In this document: piece by piece, positions 26,095-34,796 of the stretch
How positions within the stretch are numbered: position 1 is the first letter of the stretch
How the letters are laid out: the number at the start of each line of letters is the position of its first letter
Assembly (NCBI GenBank): GCA_002839335.1
Contig: PGXU01000002.1
Span: 45,700 to 109,699, forward strand
From: Spirochaetae bacterium HGW-Spirochaetae-4
GTDB taxonomy: Bacteria; Spirochaetota; Spirochaetia; Sphaerochaetales; Sphaerochaetaceae
DNA: 64,000 nt
Direction: 5' to 3'
The notes under the pieces: model-generated
Database searches by the model: none
What the model was told of the DNA's origin: nothing
What the model saw: the letters and a program-made list of their open reading frames with translations, nothing else
Program-made: the position numbers and the translations under genes

Positions 26095-27894
26095 CTATAA
26101 CGAATAGGAAACACCAAAGGTCAATTGCACATCGGTTATAGTTGGGTTTGTAGAAATATTTCCTGGATTCACGACCCTGATATAATCGGCTTGAGCAAAT
26201 ACATCAAGGTTAGTCAGAATAGAATATCCACCCTTAACTCCAATAACCAATGTCTCGCTCACCGCATTGCGCAGCTCTTCATTCAAATCCCCATTATTCT
26301 CATTATAATGGGTATCTGTTGGGGTTTCCACATTGGGAGTATCCCCGGAAGGATTACTATCGACATAAGACCACAATGTCCATTTGTCGTGCGTTCCATG
26401 GAGCATATAGAACATATTCCCTTCAATATACCATTTCCCGAATTGTTTAAATCCGCCATTGGCATTCAAGACAATTGCATCTCCTCCGTATTCATACCCG
26501 AGAAATTGTTCGTCGTAATAAACACCGGCTCCACCACCTGACCCTCCGTTGGAAAATTGTCGAAGAGCAACCACCCAATTGATCCCATATTCTCCGAGAA
26601 TCTGAGTTCGATTCCCGTTGTCCCGCAAATACAAATACGGATCGGTTTGGGCCCACTCCAATGATCCATACACCATTCCATTTTTCAGCGGATAACTTGC
26701 CTTTGCACCTGCCATAAATCCAAACCCATTGGGAAGTGCCGACTCCCATCTGGTATCCCCTGGCACCGGCTCTCCTGGCAAAGCGAATTCATCGACGACC
26801 ATTTGACCATACAAGTTCAAAAATTTGATAGGTGTATAATCAACCTCAAAAGATATAATTGAATTCGAGTTACTCCTGATATAATTATTATGATAAATTA
26901 TTGCCGGACTCAATATTCGTAGATCCAATGTATTGTCCAAGGACTGGTACATCATAGCTTCAGTCAAAGCAATACCTACCTTGTTGGCGAACAATCTCCA
27001 TTCCAACCTATGCGCGACAAACATATTCAAACCAGTCAGAACATTGTCCTGTCCTTGCTTATTGATGAAGTCGCCATTTGTTGAATCAATAATGGGATAA
27101 TATTCAGCTGGATGAGGAAAGAACGATGTGGCGAAGGTATATTTGAAATTCTTGCCATACGTAGTGAGTCTGCCCAAATTATGATACAGAAGATGGTCTC
27201 CCACAATAAAATTTCCCGTTTCTCCAGGACCCCAAGACAATTTGTCTCGTCCAATCTGTAAACTCCAACCTTCACCCCCGATAGCCCCAAAAGCACGGAA
27301 GGGTATATTGAAATCCAGATCACTCAATGTTGCGGGTGGAAGAATTATGAGATTGGAAGTAAATGCATTCTTCCCAAAGAAAGTCGAAACGATACCTTCA
27401 TCAGCTGTATAACCATTGAAACAATTATTCGCTATTGGTAAAGACGAATATCCATAGAAATGCTCGGACGGCCAAGTTTCCAAAACCAAATCCAACAATG
27501 GCCTACGCTCATTGAAACCCAGTATCCAATCCGCTTCCTTGGTAAAGTTTTCCGTATCCGTATGATAATACCCTTCGAGAGCTATATCCAAACCGAACTT
27601 CACTGCCTTGCTATCCTCTTCCAATGCTTTCAGCACATACTCATATGTTGCAGTGGCTCCTCGGTTCAACTTATACCTATCGACTCTTGCAAGCATTTTC
27701 AGCAGTTCATCGGCACTCCACGGACCGGCTGTCGAAGGCAATGCATACCCTTCTGCTATGTACAGATACAGAATTGCCTCATATACATCGGAATCCACAG
27801 AATGGATCTTTTGTACATTCGTTGAAGTCGAACCAGCAAACAAGAGAGAAATACAGAACAATATCCCAAACACCAAAATAAGTGTCTTTTTCAT
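26095..27894 (-). CDS. Wzi-like capsule-assembly outer-membrane barrel (paralogue 5)
   Basis: The 599-residue protein has a signal peptide (MKKTLILVFGILFCISLLFA), GYALPSTAGPWSADE, the core GRDKLSWGPGETGNFI with GDHLLYHNLGRL and SFFPHP, and a final strand LTFGVSYSL. It is the closest relative of paralogue 3 in the window. ATG 27894 has GAGGAG 6 nt upstream. That ribosome site is partly inside a 6-bp hairpin. The gene is transcribed away from the DUF2148 gene, so the 105-bp gap must carry divergent promoters. Confidence 0.82.
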   Translation of the reverse strand: MKKTLILVFGILFCISLLFAGSTSTNVQKIHSVDSDVYEAILYLYIAEGYALPSTAGPWSADELLKMLARVDRYKLNRGATATYEYVLKALEEDSKAVKFGLDIALEGYYHTDTENFTKEADWILGFNERRPLLDLVLETWPSEHFYGYSSLPIANNCFNGYTADEGIVSTFFGKNAFTSNLIILPPATLSDLDFNIPFRAFGAIGGEGWSLQIGRDKLSWGPGETGNFIVGDHLLYHNLGRLTTYGKNFKYTFATSFFPHPAEYYPIIDSTNGDFINKQGQDNVLTGLNMFVAHRLEWRLFANKVGIALTEAMMYQSLDNTLDLRILSPAIIYHNNYIRSNSNSIISFEVDYTPIKFLNLYGQMVVDEFALPGEPVPGDTRWESALPNGFGFMAGAKASYPLKNGMVYGSLEWAQTDPYLYLRDNGNRTQILGEYGINWVVALRQFSNGGSGGGAGVYYDEQFLGYEYGGDAIVLNANGGFKQFGKWYIEGNMFYMLHGTHDKWTLWSYVDSNPSGDTPNVETPTDTHYNENNGDLNEELRNAVSETLVIGVKGGYSILTNLDVFAQADYIRVVNPGNISTNPTITDVQLTFGVSYSL

Positions 27895-27902
27895 TACGGG
27901 CT

Positions 27903-27924
27903 CCTCAAGTATTTTTAATTGAGG
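27903..27924 (-). promoter_or_regulatory. Hairpin overlapping the ribosome site of Wzi-like paralogue 5
   Basis: On the minus strand, CCTCAA, a 10-nt A-rich loop and TTGAGG form a perfect 6-bp stem whose second arm contains part of the GAGGAG ribosome site. This could lower translation. The stem is short, so chance is possible. Confidence 0.3.
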
Positions 27925-27999
27925 CAGTATATCATCGAACACACACAACCTCCATAAATATTTCAAAGAATGCTATACTATCCCCACAGGAGGCCGAAC

Positions 28000-28548
28000 A
28001 TGTCTGTGGTGTTTGAAGAGGAAGTCCGCCAGGAGGCTGCGACAGCGGTGGCCAAACGAATGGTCACGGCCGCACGTACCGCACCGAAGGCAAAAGGAAA
28101 GGATACGTTGGTCGCTGCAATTGTCGACGCCGAAACCCGCAAGACGATCGCATCCCACATGAGGACCATGGTCGAAACCTCAGGTGCCGGCAAGTTCTTC
28201 CAACGCGATGCGGACAATCTTGAACTATCGGACGGTCTGGTGCTTCTTGGAACCAGGATCGATCCCATGGGTTTGCATCCCTGCGGGTTGTGTGGTTTTG
28301 CAGATTGCGATGAAAAGCGGCAACACCCCGACCATCCGTGCTCATTCAACACCGGTGACCTCGGTATCGCTGTCGGTTCGGCGGTGAGCGTTGCCATGGA
28401 TGCACGTGTGGACAACCGCGTCATGTTCTCGATCGGTATGGCTGTGCGGGAGTTGAACCTGTTGGGGAACGATGTTCGCATCGTATACGGTATCCCGCTT
28501 TCGATCGGTAGCAAGGACCCCTTCTTCGATAGGAAGCCTGGAAAGTAA
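28000..28548 (+). CDS. DUF2148 ferredoxin-domain protein
   Basis: The 182-residue protein shows the DUF2148 pattern: an N-terminal helical part, DGLVLLGTR, then a cysteine cluster MGLHPCGLCGFADCDEKRQ and HPCSFN, and GIAVGSAVSVAMDARVDNRVM. The four cysteines in this arrangement suggest a bound iron-sulphur cluster. The function of the family is unknown. ATG 28000 follows AGGAGG at 6 nt. An extended -10 (TGCTATACT, 27971-27979) would give a very short leader. It is followed by 196 bp before the next gene and seems to be its own unit. Confidence 0.85.
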   Translation: MSVVFEEEVRQEAATAVAKRMVTAARTAPKAKGKDTLVAAIVDAETRKTIASHMRTMVETSGAGKFFQRDADNLELSDGLVLLGTRIDPMGLHPCGLCGFADCDEKRQHPDHPCSFNTGDLGIAVGSAVSVAMDARVDNRVMFSIGMAVRELNLLGNDVRIVYGIPLSIGSKDPFFDRKPGK

Positions 28549-28667
28549 CCGGCCATTTTTCACCAAGGTTTCAACACTTTGGAGTTCAACATATCCTATC
28601 GGTAACCGCTATATCGAACAGCGTGGCAGCTTCCCATCCGCACCTTCCAGACAGGAAAAATATTTTC

Positions 28668-28696
28668 TTGCATTACTGGTTAACCAGTGGTACACT
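28668..28696 (+). promoter_or_regulatory. Candidate promoter of the gntR-transketolase-transporter operon
   Basis: TTGCAT (28668-28673) and TACACT (28691-28696) are 17 bp apart. The first operator lies exactly between the two boxes, so a bound repressor would block RNA polymerase. Confidence 0.55.
28675..28688. promoter_or_regulatory. Operator 1 for the GntR/FadR-type regulator
   Basis: ACTGGTTAACCAGT is a perfect 14-bp palindrome containing TGGTTAACCA, which fits the FadR-subfamily consensus TNGTNNNACNA. Its centre is 34 bp from that of operator 2. It sits inside the promoter spacer. Confidence 0.75.
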
Positions 28697-28705
28697 ACTT
28701 CCATA

Positions 28706-28725
28706 CCAACTGGTTAACCAGTTGG
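28706..28725. promoter_or_regulatory. Operator 2 for the GntR/FadR-type regulator
   Basis: CCAACTGGTTAACCAGTTGG is a perfect 20-bp palindrome sharing its 14-bp core with operator 1. It lies just downstream of the predicted transcription start and 19 bp before the regulator's GTG codon, as expected for autoregulation. Confidence 0.8.
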
Positions 28726-28744
28726 ATCATGCAAGGAGGACCTG

Positions 28745-29500
28745 GTGATCGACAACCAGAAGGAACACCCGACAGATCGTGTTATTCGAAGCATACAAGC
28801 AATGTTGCACGATGGAACCATCTCAAGCGGAGGCAAAGTGCCTTCCGAGCGCGTCCTTGCCGAATCGCTGGGAACCACCAGGGGCTATGTACGGATTGCC
28901 CTGCAGCGGCTGGAACACTATGGCGTCATTGTCATCTATCCGCAGAAAGGTATTTATGTTTCCCCCATCAAACCCATTACGCTCGATGCCATCATAAACA
29001 ATATCCTTCGGTTCAAGGAACATGATATTGCCTCTCTCATGGAGACCAGACGACCACTTGAAATAGAGTCCGCCCGCTTGGCGGCCATCAGGTGTACTCC
29101 TGAGGATATCGAACGGATTGTCCAAGCACATGAGAACTTCAAACAAGCCTATACGGAGGGCAAGCCGACATTGGAAGAGGACCACCTCTTCCACCTCGCC
29201 ATCGCCAAGGGGACTTGCAATACGGTCCTTGAATCGCTGATCACTCTCATTACTCCCGAAATCATCACCATGAACAAGGACTTCAAGGAGAATTACTCGG
29301 TGGTAGTCAAACATAGCCTGGAGGAACATCGACAGATCGTGCTGGCCTTGCAAGCCAAGGACCCCCAACGAGCGATGCAGGCAATGGATATCCACATGGA
29401 CAACTCTCGCAAACGCAGAATTGGAAATCCAGTGCCAGAGACGGCACACATGACAGACAATAGTGAGGAGACATATGAAACAGAAACGCATGCAAGGTAA
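28745..29500 (+). CDS. GntR-family regulator, FadR/FCD type
   Basis: The 251-residue protein has an N-terminal winged helix (IRSIQAMLHDGTISSGGKVPSERVLAESLGTTRGYVRIALQRLEHYG) and an all-helical FCD ligand domain. The FCD domain shows the metal-site pattern: RRPLEIESARLAA, then DHLFHLAIA and HSLEEHRQIVLALQ. Members usually repress carbohydrate-acid or sugar genes until an effector binds. The start is GTG 28745 after AAGGAGGAC. Two palindromic operators lie directly upstream, so it very likely controls its own operon. The effector is unknown; a sugar or sugar acid carried by the downstream transporter is a fair guess. Confidence 0.9.
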   Translation: MIDNQKEHPTDRVIRSIQAMLHDGTISSGGKVPSERVLAESLGTTRGYVRIALQRLEHYGVIVIYPQKGIYVSPIKPITLDAIINNILRFKEHDIASLMETRRPLEIESARLAAIRCTPEDIERIVQAHENFKQAYTEGKPTLEEDHLFHLAIAKGTCNTVLESLITLITPEIITMNKDFKENYSVVVKHSLEEHRQIVLALQAKDPQRAMQAMDIHMDNSRKRRIGNPVPETAHMTDNSEETYETETHAR

Positions 29501-30356
29501 TGCAGATCTTCAGAAATTGACCGACCTTGCGCAACAACTTCGCCGCGATACCATCAGGATGATCCATCATGCCGGTTCCGGACACATTGGTGGAGCTCTC
29601 GGACTGGCCGATTACATGGCTGCCCTCTATGGCTGGGCCATGCAATACGACGATCTCGATCCGACAGACCCGGATCGTGACCGGATTGTCCTGAGCAATG
29701 GTCATACTTGTGCCGTCTGGTATGCGGCCTTGGCCCGCAGCGGACTCATTCCACTGGAAGAACTGGCGACACACCGTCGAATGGGAAGTCGTCTCCAAGG
29801 GCATCCCGCTCGCAAGGCCATGCCGGAATATATCGAGACCTCCAGCGGACCCCTGGGCCAAGGATTCCCAGTTGCGAACGGTATCGCCCTCTCCCTGCGC
29901 AAACGGGTTTCCCAAGGTCGGGTATATGTCATTCTTGGCGATGGGGAATTGCAGGAGGGCCAAGTCTGGGAAGCCTTCATGACATCCGCACACTACAAGC
30001 TAGACACAATCTGTGCCTTCATAAACTACAACAACATCCAGATCGACGGGAAAGTCGAGGATATCATGGGAATCGCACCGCTGGCAGACAAGATCAAAGC
30101 GTTCGGTTGGCATGTGGTGGAAATCGATGGACACGACACCGCCAGTATCGTAGCGGCACTGTCGGAAGCTGCCTCGACCAAGGGGAAACCGACAGCAATC
30201 ATTGGCAACACCATCATGGCGAAAGGCGTTCCCTCGATGGAAGGGGATGCGAAATGGCACGGCAATACCCCCAACGATGCGGAGACTGAAGCGGCTCTCG
30301 AGGCGGTGGGTACAAACAACCGGTTCAAGGACTTTCCGATTGCCAACCGGGCATAG
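29475..30356 (+). CDS. Transketolase, N-terminal (ThDP-binding) subunit
   Basis: The 293-residue protein has the first half of transketolase: IRMIHHAGSGHIGGALGLADY, LSNGHTCAVWYA, SSGPLGQGFPVANGIAL and the ThDP motif GDGELQEGQVWEA ending NYNNIQIDG. Split transketolases of this kind pair with a separate C-terminal subunit, which is the next gene. ATG 29475 follows GAGGAGA and overlaps the regulator gene by 26 nt, so translation is coupled. By family it moves two-carbon units between sugar phosphates. As an operon copy under a dedicated regulator it is probably a pathway-specific enzyme rather than the general pentose-phosphate one. Confidence 0.92.
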   Translation: MKQKRMQGNADLQKLTDLAQQLRRDTIRMIHHAGSGHIGGALGLADYMAALYGWAMQYDDLDPTDPDRDRIVLSNGHTCAVWYAALARSGLIPLEELATHRRMGSRLQGHPARKAMPEYIETSSGPLGQGFPVANGIALSLRKRVSQGRVYVILGDGELQEGQVWEAFMTSAHYKLDTICAFINYNNIQIDGKVEDIMGIAPLADKIKAFGWHVVEIDGHDTASIVAALSEAASTKGKPTAIIGNTIMAKGVPSMEGDAKWHGNTPNDAETEAALEAVGTNNRFKDFPIANRA

Positions 30357-30375
30357 CACAGAGAAGGAGTAGAAC

Positions 30376-31317
30376 ATGTATAGTGGAAATAAAGCGATGC
30401 GCGATGCTTTTGGTGATGCCCTTGCCGATATCGGAGCGCAAGATGATCGGATAGTGGTGTTGACCGCAGATCTCACCGATGCGATAAAAGTTGGAAAATT
30501 CAAGGAACGGTTCCCCGAACGGTTCTATCAAATGGGTATCAAGGAATCGGACATGATCGGGACCGCGGCAGGAATGGCGATCGACGGTCAGATCCCCTTC
30601 ACCAGCACCTTCGCAGTCTTCACGACCAGTTTGGCCAACCAAGCGATACGCGTGAATGTTGCCTACAACAATGCCAATGTGAAGATAGCCACAAGCCATG
30701 GAGGAGTCTGCGTCGGTGCCGATGGAGCGACCCACCAGGCTTTTGAGGATGTGGCGCTCATGCGGTTGATTCCGAACATGACCATACTGGTTCCCTGCGA
30801 TGCCAACGAAGCCTACAAGGCAACCATCGCTGCGGCGAAGATGGATGGCCCTGTCTACCTCCGGTTTGGACGGATACCGTCCCCAGTGGTCACCGGTGCC
30901 GATGATCCCTTTGAAATAGGTAAGGCCCGGATCCTTCGCGATGGAAAGGATGTGGCGATCGTCGCCATGGGGGCAATGGTCCCAGCCGCATTGGAAGCCG
31001 CCTCGATCCTGGCTGCCGATGGTATCAAGGCGAAAATCGTAGACATGCATACCATCAAACCGTTGGATGAGAACACAATAATCGAGAGTGCGAAGGAATG
31101 TGGTTGTGTTGTGACCGCAGAGGAACATACCGTACTGGGCGGTCTGGGAGGAGCCGTTGCGGAAGTTCTTGCGAAAAACCTGCCCACTCCCCTTCGAATG
31201 GTCGGAGTACTCGACACGTTCGGGGAATCTGGAGAACCCCAGGAAATCTTGGAGAAGTACCATTTGACCTATTCCGATATCGTAAAGCAAGTCAGGCTGG
31301 TCCTGAAGCAAAAATAA
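30376..31317 (+). CDS. Transketolase, C-terminal subunit
   Basis: The 313-residue protein supplies the second half of the enzyme. The pyrimidine-binding domain has VVLTADLTDAIKV, MGIKESDMIGTAAGMAIDG (with the catalytic Glu) and FTSTFAVFTT. The C-terminal domain has AIVAMGAMVPAALEAA and TAEEHTVLGGLGGAV. ATG 30376 lies 19 nt after the partner gene and has an AAGGAG site. The two subunits together form an active site at their interface. Relatives include DXS-type C-terminal proteins, but the direct pairing with an N-terminal subunit fixes the call. Confidence 0.92.
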   Translation: MYSGNKAMRDAFGDALADIGAQDDRIVVLTADLTDAIKVGKFKERFPERFYQMGIKESDMIGTAAGMAIDGQIPFTSTFAVFTTSLANQAIRVNVAYNNANVKIATSHGGVCVGADGATHQAFEDVALMRLIPNMTILVPCDANEAYKATIAAAKMDGPVYLRFGRIPSPVVTGADDPFEIGKARILRDGKDVAIVAMGAMVPAALEAASILAADGIKAKIVDMHTIKPLDENTIIESAKECGCVVTAEEHTVLGGLGGAVAEVLAKNLPTPLRMVGVLDTFGESGEPQEILEKYHLTYSDIVKQVRLVLKQK

Positions 31318-31329
31318 CAGGAGGAACGT

Positions 31330-32568
31330 ATGAAAAGAGTTATCGCTGTGGCTTTGATCCTGCTTATCGTCGGTTCATTCGCCTTTGCCCAAGGCGGCAA
31401 GGAGAAGACGGACGAAGTACAGGTCGTCAAGTTCTGGTATCACTTCGACAATCCCGAGACAGCTTTGAACCCATTGATCGAGAAGTTCGAGGCGGAGAAC
31501 CCGGGAATCAAGATCGAGCCGGAACGCATCAGCTGGGACACCTACAACCAGAAGCTGCTTACCTCGATTGCCGGTGGATATCCACCAGATGTGGCCCAAG
31601 TGAAACTGTGGTGGCAACCCCAGTTGGTCGAAATGGGAGCACTTCTTCCATTGGATGACTATATCGCAGACTGGGACGGCAAGGACGATATCCATGATCG
31701 TATCTGGGAACTCACCCGTCATTCGGACGGCAAACAGTACTATATGCCGTTGCAGATGGTAATCCTGTACCTCTACTACCGTGCCGACATGTTCGAGGAG
31801 TTGGGACTTGCAGTACCGAAAACCCGTGAGGAGTTCCTCGATGTCGCGAAGAAGTTGACCCGGGATCTCAATGGGGATGGTATCGTGGACGTATACGGTT
31901 TCGGTATCCGCGGAGCTCGTGGTGGCCACGACTGGTGGGGAACCTTCGTACTTTCCAGCGGTGCCGAGTTCTTCGACGCGAACGGAAACTCCAAGTTGAC
32001 CACACCCCAGGCGATCGCCGCGAACCAGTGGTTCATCGATCTCTATACCAAACATAAGGTCAGCCCCCCGACAACGCCCAGCGACGGGTTCGTCGAAGTC
32101 ATAGCCAACATGAAATCCGGCAAGACTGCCATGACGATCCACCACCTGGGAAGCGCCAAGGAATTGGAAGCGGTCTTGGGCGACAAGATCAGTGCAGCTC
32201 CGGTACCCAAGGGTGCGGAAGGCTACTGGACATCCTTCGGTGACGAGGAAAACGCGATATTTGCCGCAACCAAAGTTCCCGATGCAGCTTTCAAATGGGC
32301 ATCTTTCCTCGCAGAAGCCGAGAACAACGCAATCTGGCAGAAGTCCAGTGGACAGGTATCGGTCAACAAGAGCAATGCATCCGCAGATGCGGACCGCTTC
32401 CTGAAAGCCACCACAGACAGTGCCGAATTTGCCGGAGTGCTTCCGGCTCATCCCGGCGTCAGTGAATTTGTCGAATCGCTCTGGCCTGCTCTCATGCAAC
32501 AGGCTTTTGCCGGACAGATCACCAGCACGCAGATGATGCAGTCGATCGAAGACCACTTCGCCAAATAA
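31330..32568 (+). CDS. CUT1 sugar ABC transporter, substrate-binding protein
   Basis: The 412-residue protein has a signal peptide (MKRVIAVALILLIVGSFAFAQ) and the type-1 extracellular solute-binding fold: KFWYHFDNPETALNPLIEKFE, GIKIEPERISWDTYNQKLLTSIAGGYPPDVAQV, and a late FKWASFLAEAENN. It would bind a sugar in the periplasm and deliver it to the two permeases encoded downstream. No lipobox cysteine is seen. AGGAGG lies just before the ATG. A strong hairpin follows the stop, which may raise its message level relative to the permeases. The sugar cannot be inferred beyond the link to transketolase. Confidence 0.92.
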   Translation: MKRVIAVALILLIVGSFAFAQGGKEKTDEVQVVKFWYHFDNPETALNPLIEKFEAENPGIKIEPERISWDTYNQKLLTSIAGGYPPDVAQVKLWWQPQLVEMGALLPLDDYIADWDGKDDIHDRIWELTRHSDGKQYYMPLQMVILYLYYRADMFEELGLAVPKTREEFLDVAKKLTRDLNGDGIVDVYGFGIRGARGGHDWWGTFVLSSGAEFFDANGNSKLTTPQAIAANQWFIDLYTKHKVSPPTTPSDGFVEVIANMKSGKTAMTIHHLGSAKELEAVLGDKISAAPVPKGAEGYWTSFGDEENAIFAATKVPDAAFKWASFLAEAENNAIWQKSSGQVSVNKSNASADADRFLKATTDSAEFAGVLPAHPGVSEFVESLWPALMQQAFAGQITSTQMMQSIEDHFAK

Positions 32569-32579
32569 GGCATCAGTGT

Positions 32580-32605
32580 TTCGGGGGTATGCAGATACCC
32601 CCGAA
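32580..32605 (+). other. Strong intercistronic hairpin after the binding-protein gene
   Basis: TTCGGGGGTAT, the loop GCAG and ATACCCCCGAA form a perfect 11-bp stem. No T tract follows, so it is better read as an mRNA 3'-stabilising or attenuating element. This is the usual device for making more binding protein than permease. Confidence 0.7.
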
Positions 32606-32646
32606 TCCGCTTCCACTAGAATTTTTCATTGTCAACGGAGACGATC

Positions 32647-33540
32647 ATGGGACAAACACCGTTACGAAAGAAGAGGGACCTGTTACCTTACGCATTGGTT
32701 ACACCGGCCCTTGCGATAACCATCGCCATCATATTCCTACCGATGTTCCAGACCATCACCTACAGCTTTTCCCAGTACATTCTGTATAAACCTCAAGAAA
32801 AGGGGTTCATCGGATTTGAAAACTATAAGGCAGCCCTCTCCGACCCGCTTTTCGCTTCATCCTTGCTACATACGTTCGTCTGGATTGTCAGCATCATAGT
32901 GTTCCAATTCCTGCTGGGATTCACCACAGCCCTGCTGCTGAACCGCCGGTTTGCCGGACGCGGCATAGCCCGTTCGCTTATTCTCGTTCCATGGGTGACG
33001 CCCAGCGTCATCACCGCACTCATGTGGCGGTGGATGTATGACGGCAACCATGGCCTGATCAACCAACTCCTTGCGAAGTTCGGTTTGATCAAGGAGTTCA
33101 TTCCATTTCTCGCACAGACCTCTACAGCCATGGGGTCCATAATCGTTGCCCTCATATGGCAGGGGTTCCCCTTCTTCGCCATCATGCTTCTCGCAGGATT
33201 GCAGGCGATTCCCGACGAACTGTACGAAGCGGCTGAGATCGATGGCGCGACCAAGAGCCAGCGATTCTTCAATGTCACCATTCCCATGCTCAAGCCGGTC
33301 ATCCTCACCACCATTCTCCTCAGAACCATATGGGTGGCCAATTCCCTCGACATCATCCTCATCATGACAGGAGGGGGACCCGGCTACAGCACCTATACCC
33401 TGCCCGTCTACTCGTACATCAAGGCCTACAAGGGAATGGATTTCGGCTATTCATCGACCATTGCGGTGTTGCTCACTATCCTGCTCATGATTATCGTGAC
33501 CGGATATGTACGCAACATACTCAAGTCACAGGAGGATTGA
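32647..33540 (+). CDS. CUT1 sugar ABC transporter permease, MalF type
   Basis: The 297-residue protein has six membrane segments. The EAA loop is seen as ELYEAAEIDGATKSQRFFNVTIPMLKP, the site that docks the ATPase. Upstream, KRDLLPYALVTPALAITIAIIFLP is the usual N-terminal helix. ATG 32647 has CGGAGA about 5 nt before it; an upstream TTG at 32629 is the alternative. The gene for the second permease starts 1 nt after its stop. No ATP-binding subunit is encoded nearby, so it presumably shares an MsmK/UgpC-type ATPase encoded elsewhere. Confidence 0.93.
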   Translation: MGQTPLRKKRDLLPYALVTPALAITIAIIFLPMFQTITYSFSQYILYKPQEKGFIGFENYKAALSDPLFASSLLHTFVWIVSIIVFQFLLGFTTALLLNRRFAGRGIARSLILVPWVTPSVITALMWRWMYDGNHGLINQLLAKFGLIKEFIPFLAQTSTAMGSIIVALIWQGFPFFAIMLLAGLQAIPDELYEAAEIDGATKSQRFFNVTIPMLKPVILTTILLRTIWVANSLDIILIMTGGGPGYSTYTLPVYSYIKAYKGMDFGYSSTIAVLLTILLMIIVTGYVRNILKSQED

Positions 33541-33541
33541 C

Positions 33542-34378
33542 ATGAAACGAACACACCACCCCCTGCGAATGGCCTTGGGTACCTATCTGCCGATCCTTCT
33601 GATTGTCCTATTCGCGATTGGTCCCTACCTTTGGACCTTCATATCCTCGATTACTCCCGAGACAGACTTGTATAGGGCTGAATTCCGCTTCTTTCCCGAA
33701 CATCCGACCGGAGAGAACTACACCCGGCTATTCACCAAACTCGATTTCACATCGAATATCCTGGACAGTCTGCTGGTTGCACTGTTCACCGCCCTGCTGG
33801 GGTTGGGAATCACTGTTCCCGCCAGCTACAGCTTCTCACGCTTCAAGTTCAAGGGACGGAATCCGCTTCTCATGCAATTCCTTATTATCAACATGTTTCC
33901 GATTATGCTCTTGATCGTGCCGTTGTTCGTCATGATGCGGGTCGTTGGGATTATGGACACCCATTTTGCATTGATCATCGCCTATTCCACCTTCACCATT
34001 CCATTCTCCACCTGGATGCTCACCAGTTTCTTCAATGCCATCCCCATTGATCTGGACAAAGCCGCACAAATCGATGGCTGTTCAAGAATCGGGGCTCTGG
34101 TGCGGATAATCATACCGGTGGCTATGCCAGGTATCGTCAGTACCGGTATCTACATCTTCATCACGGCATGGAACGAGTACTTGTATGCGGCTATCCTTAC
34201 CAGCAGCAAGATCAGGACAATTCCGATCGCGCTCCAGAATATGATCGGCGAATTCAGAATCGAATGGGGGTTGTTGACAGCGGGAGGAATTATCAGTGCT
34301 TTGCCGGTTATCATCCTCTTCTTCTTTATCCAAAAACAATTGATTACAGGTATGACCGCAGGGGCGGTAAAGGGTTGA
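33542..34378 (+). CDS. CUT1 sugar ABC transporter permease, MalG type
   Basis: The 278-residue protein has six membrane segments and the EAA loop as IPIDLDKAAQIDGCSRIGALVRIIIPVAMPG. It ends FIQKQLITGMTAGAVKG, the very typical MalG-type C-terminus. ATG 33542 follows AGGAGG at 5 nt. It forms a heterodimeric channel with the preceding permease. Confidence 0.94.
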   Translation: MKRTHHPLRMALGTYLPILLIVLFAIGPYLWTFISSITPETDLYRAEFRFFPEHPTGENYTRLFTKLDFTSNILDSLLVALFTALLGLGITVPASYSFSRFKFKGRNPLLMQFLIINMFPIMLLIVPLFVMMRVVGIMDTHFALIIAYSTFTIPFSTWMLTSFFNAIPIDLDKAAQIDGCSRIGALVRIIIPVAMPGIVSTGIYIFITAWNEYLYAAILTSSKIRTIPIALQNMIGEFRIEWGLLTAGGIISALPVIILFFFIQKQLITGMTAGAVKG

Positions 34379-34383
34379 TCGAC

Positions 34384-34794
34384 ATGAAACACACAATGGT
34401 TGAGAGCAAGCAATTCGATGGTGATGGTTTGCATCTGGTCTATGACCAGGGCGAATGGGTTATCGGTATCAAGAACTATAAGAAGGCCAACGATATCTCG
34501 ACGTTACGGACGCTGGAGCGTCACAATGAAACCGACGAGTCGTTCGTTCTGCTGACCGGCGCATGCACGCTTCTCTGCTATGACGATACGCTACCATTTG
34601 CCTCTGCTGTGGAGCTTGTCGCAATGCAGGAACATACGGTCTACACTATCCCAAAAGGGATCTGGCATACGACCATCATGGTGCCTGGCGCAAAAATGAT
34701 ACTAATTGAACGAAGTGGTACTTCAATGGAGAACAGTGAATTGTATGATCTGAACGCTTCGGTGATTGAGAAGATACAAGCTGAAATCCGCTGA
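34384..34794 (+). CDS. Small cupin-fold protein
   Basis: The 136-residue protein contains a single cupin-like barrel: LERHNETDESFVLLTGACTLL corresponds to cupin motif 1 (with His and Glu) and VYTIPKGIWHTTIMVPG to motif 2. The metal-binding set is incomplete. ATG 34384 lies 5 nt after the permease stop and is the last gene of the operon. It converges on the LacI-type regulator with 2 nt between them. A sugar isomerase, sensor or sugar-binding role is possible; no specific function can be stated. Confidence 0.7.
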   Translation: MKHTMVESKQFDGDGLHLVYDQGEWVIGIKNYKKANDISTLRTLERHNETDESFVLLTGACTLLCYDDTLPFASAVELVAMQEHTVYTIPKGIWHTTIMVPGAKMILIERSGTSMENSELYDLNASVIEKIQAEIR

Positions 34795-34796
34795 AG

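Noticed and set aside
28549..28667. Terminator between the DUF2148 gene and the regulator
   Set aside because: No stem followed by a T run was found.
31375..32616. 413-codon minus-strand frame over the CUT1 binding-protein gene
   Set aside because: It is opposite a clear substrate-binding protein and has no recognisable fold.
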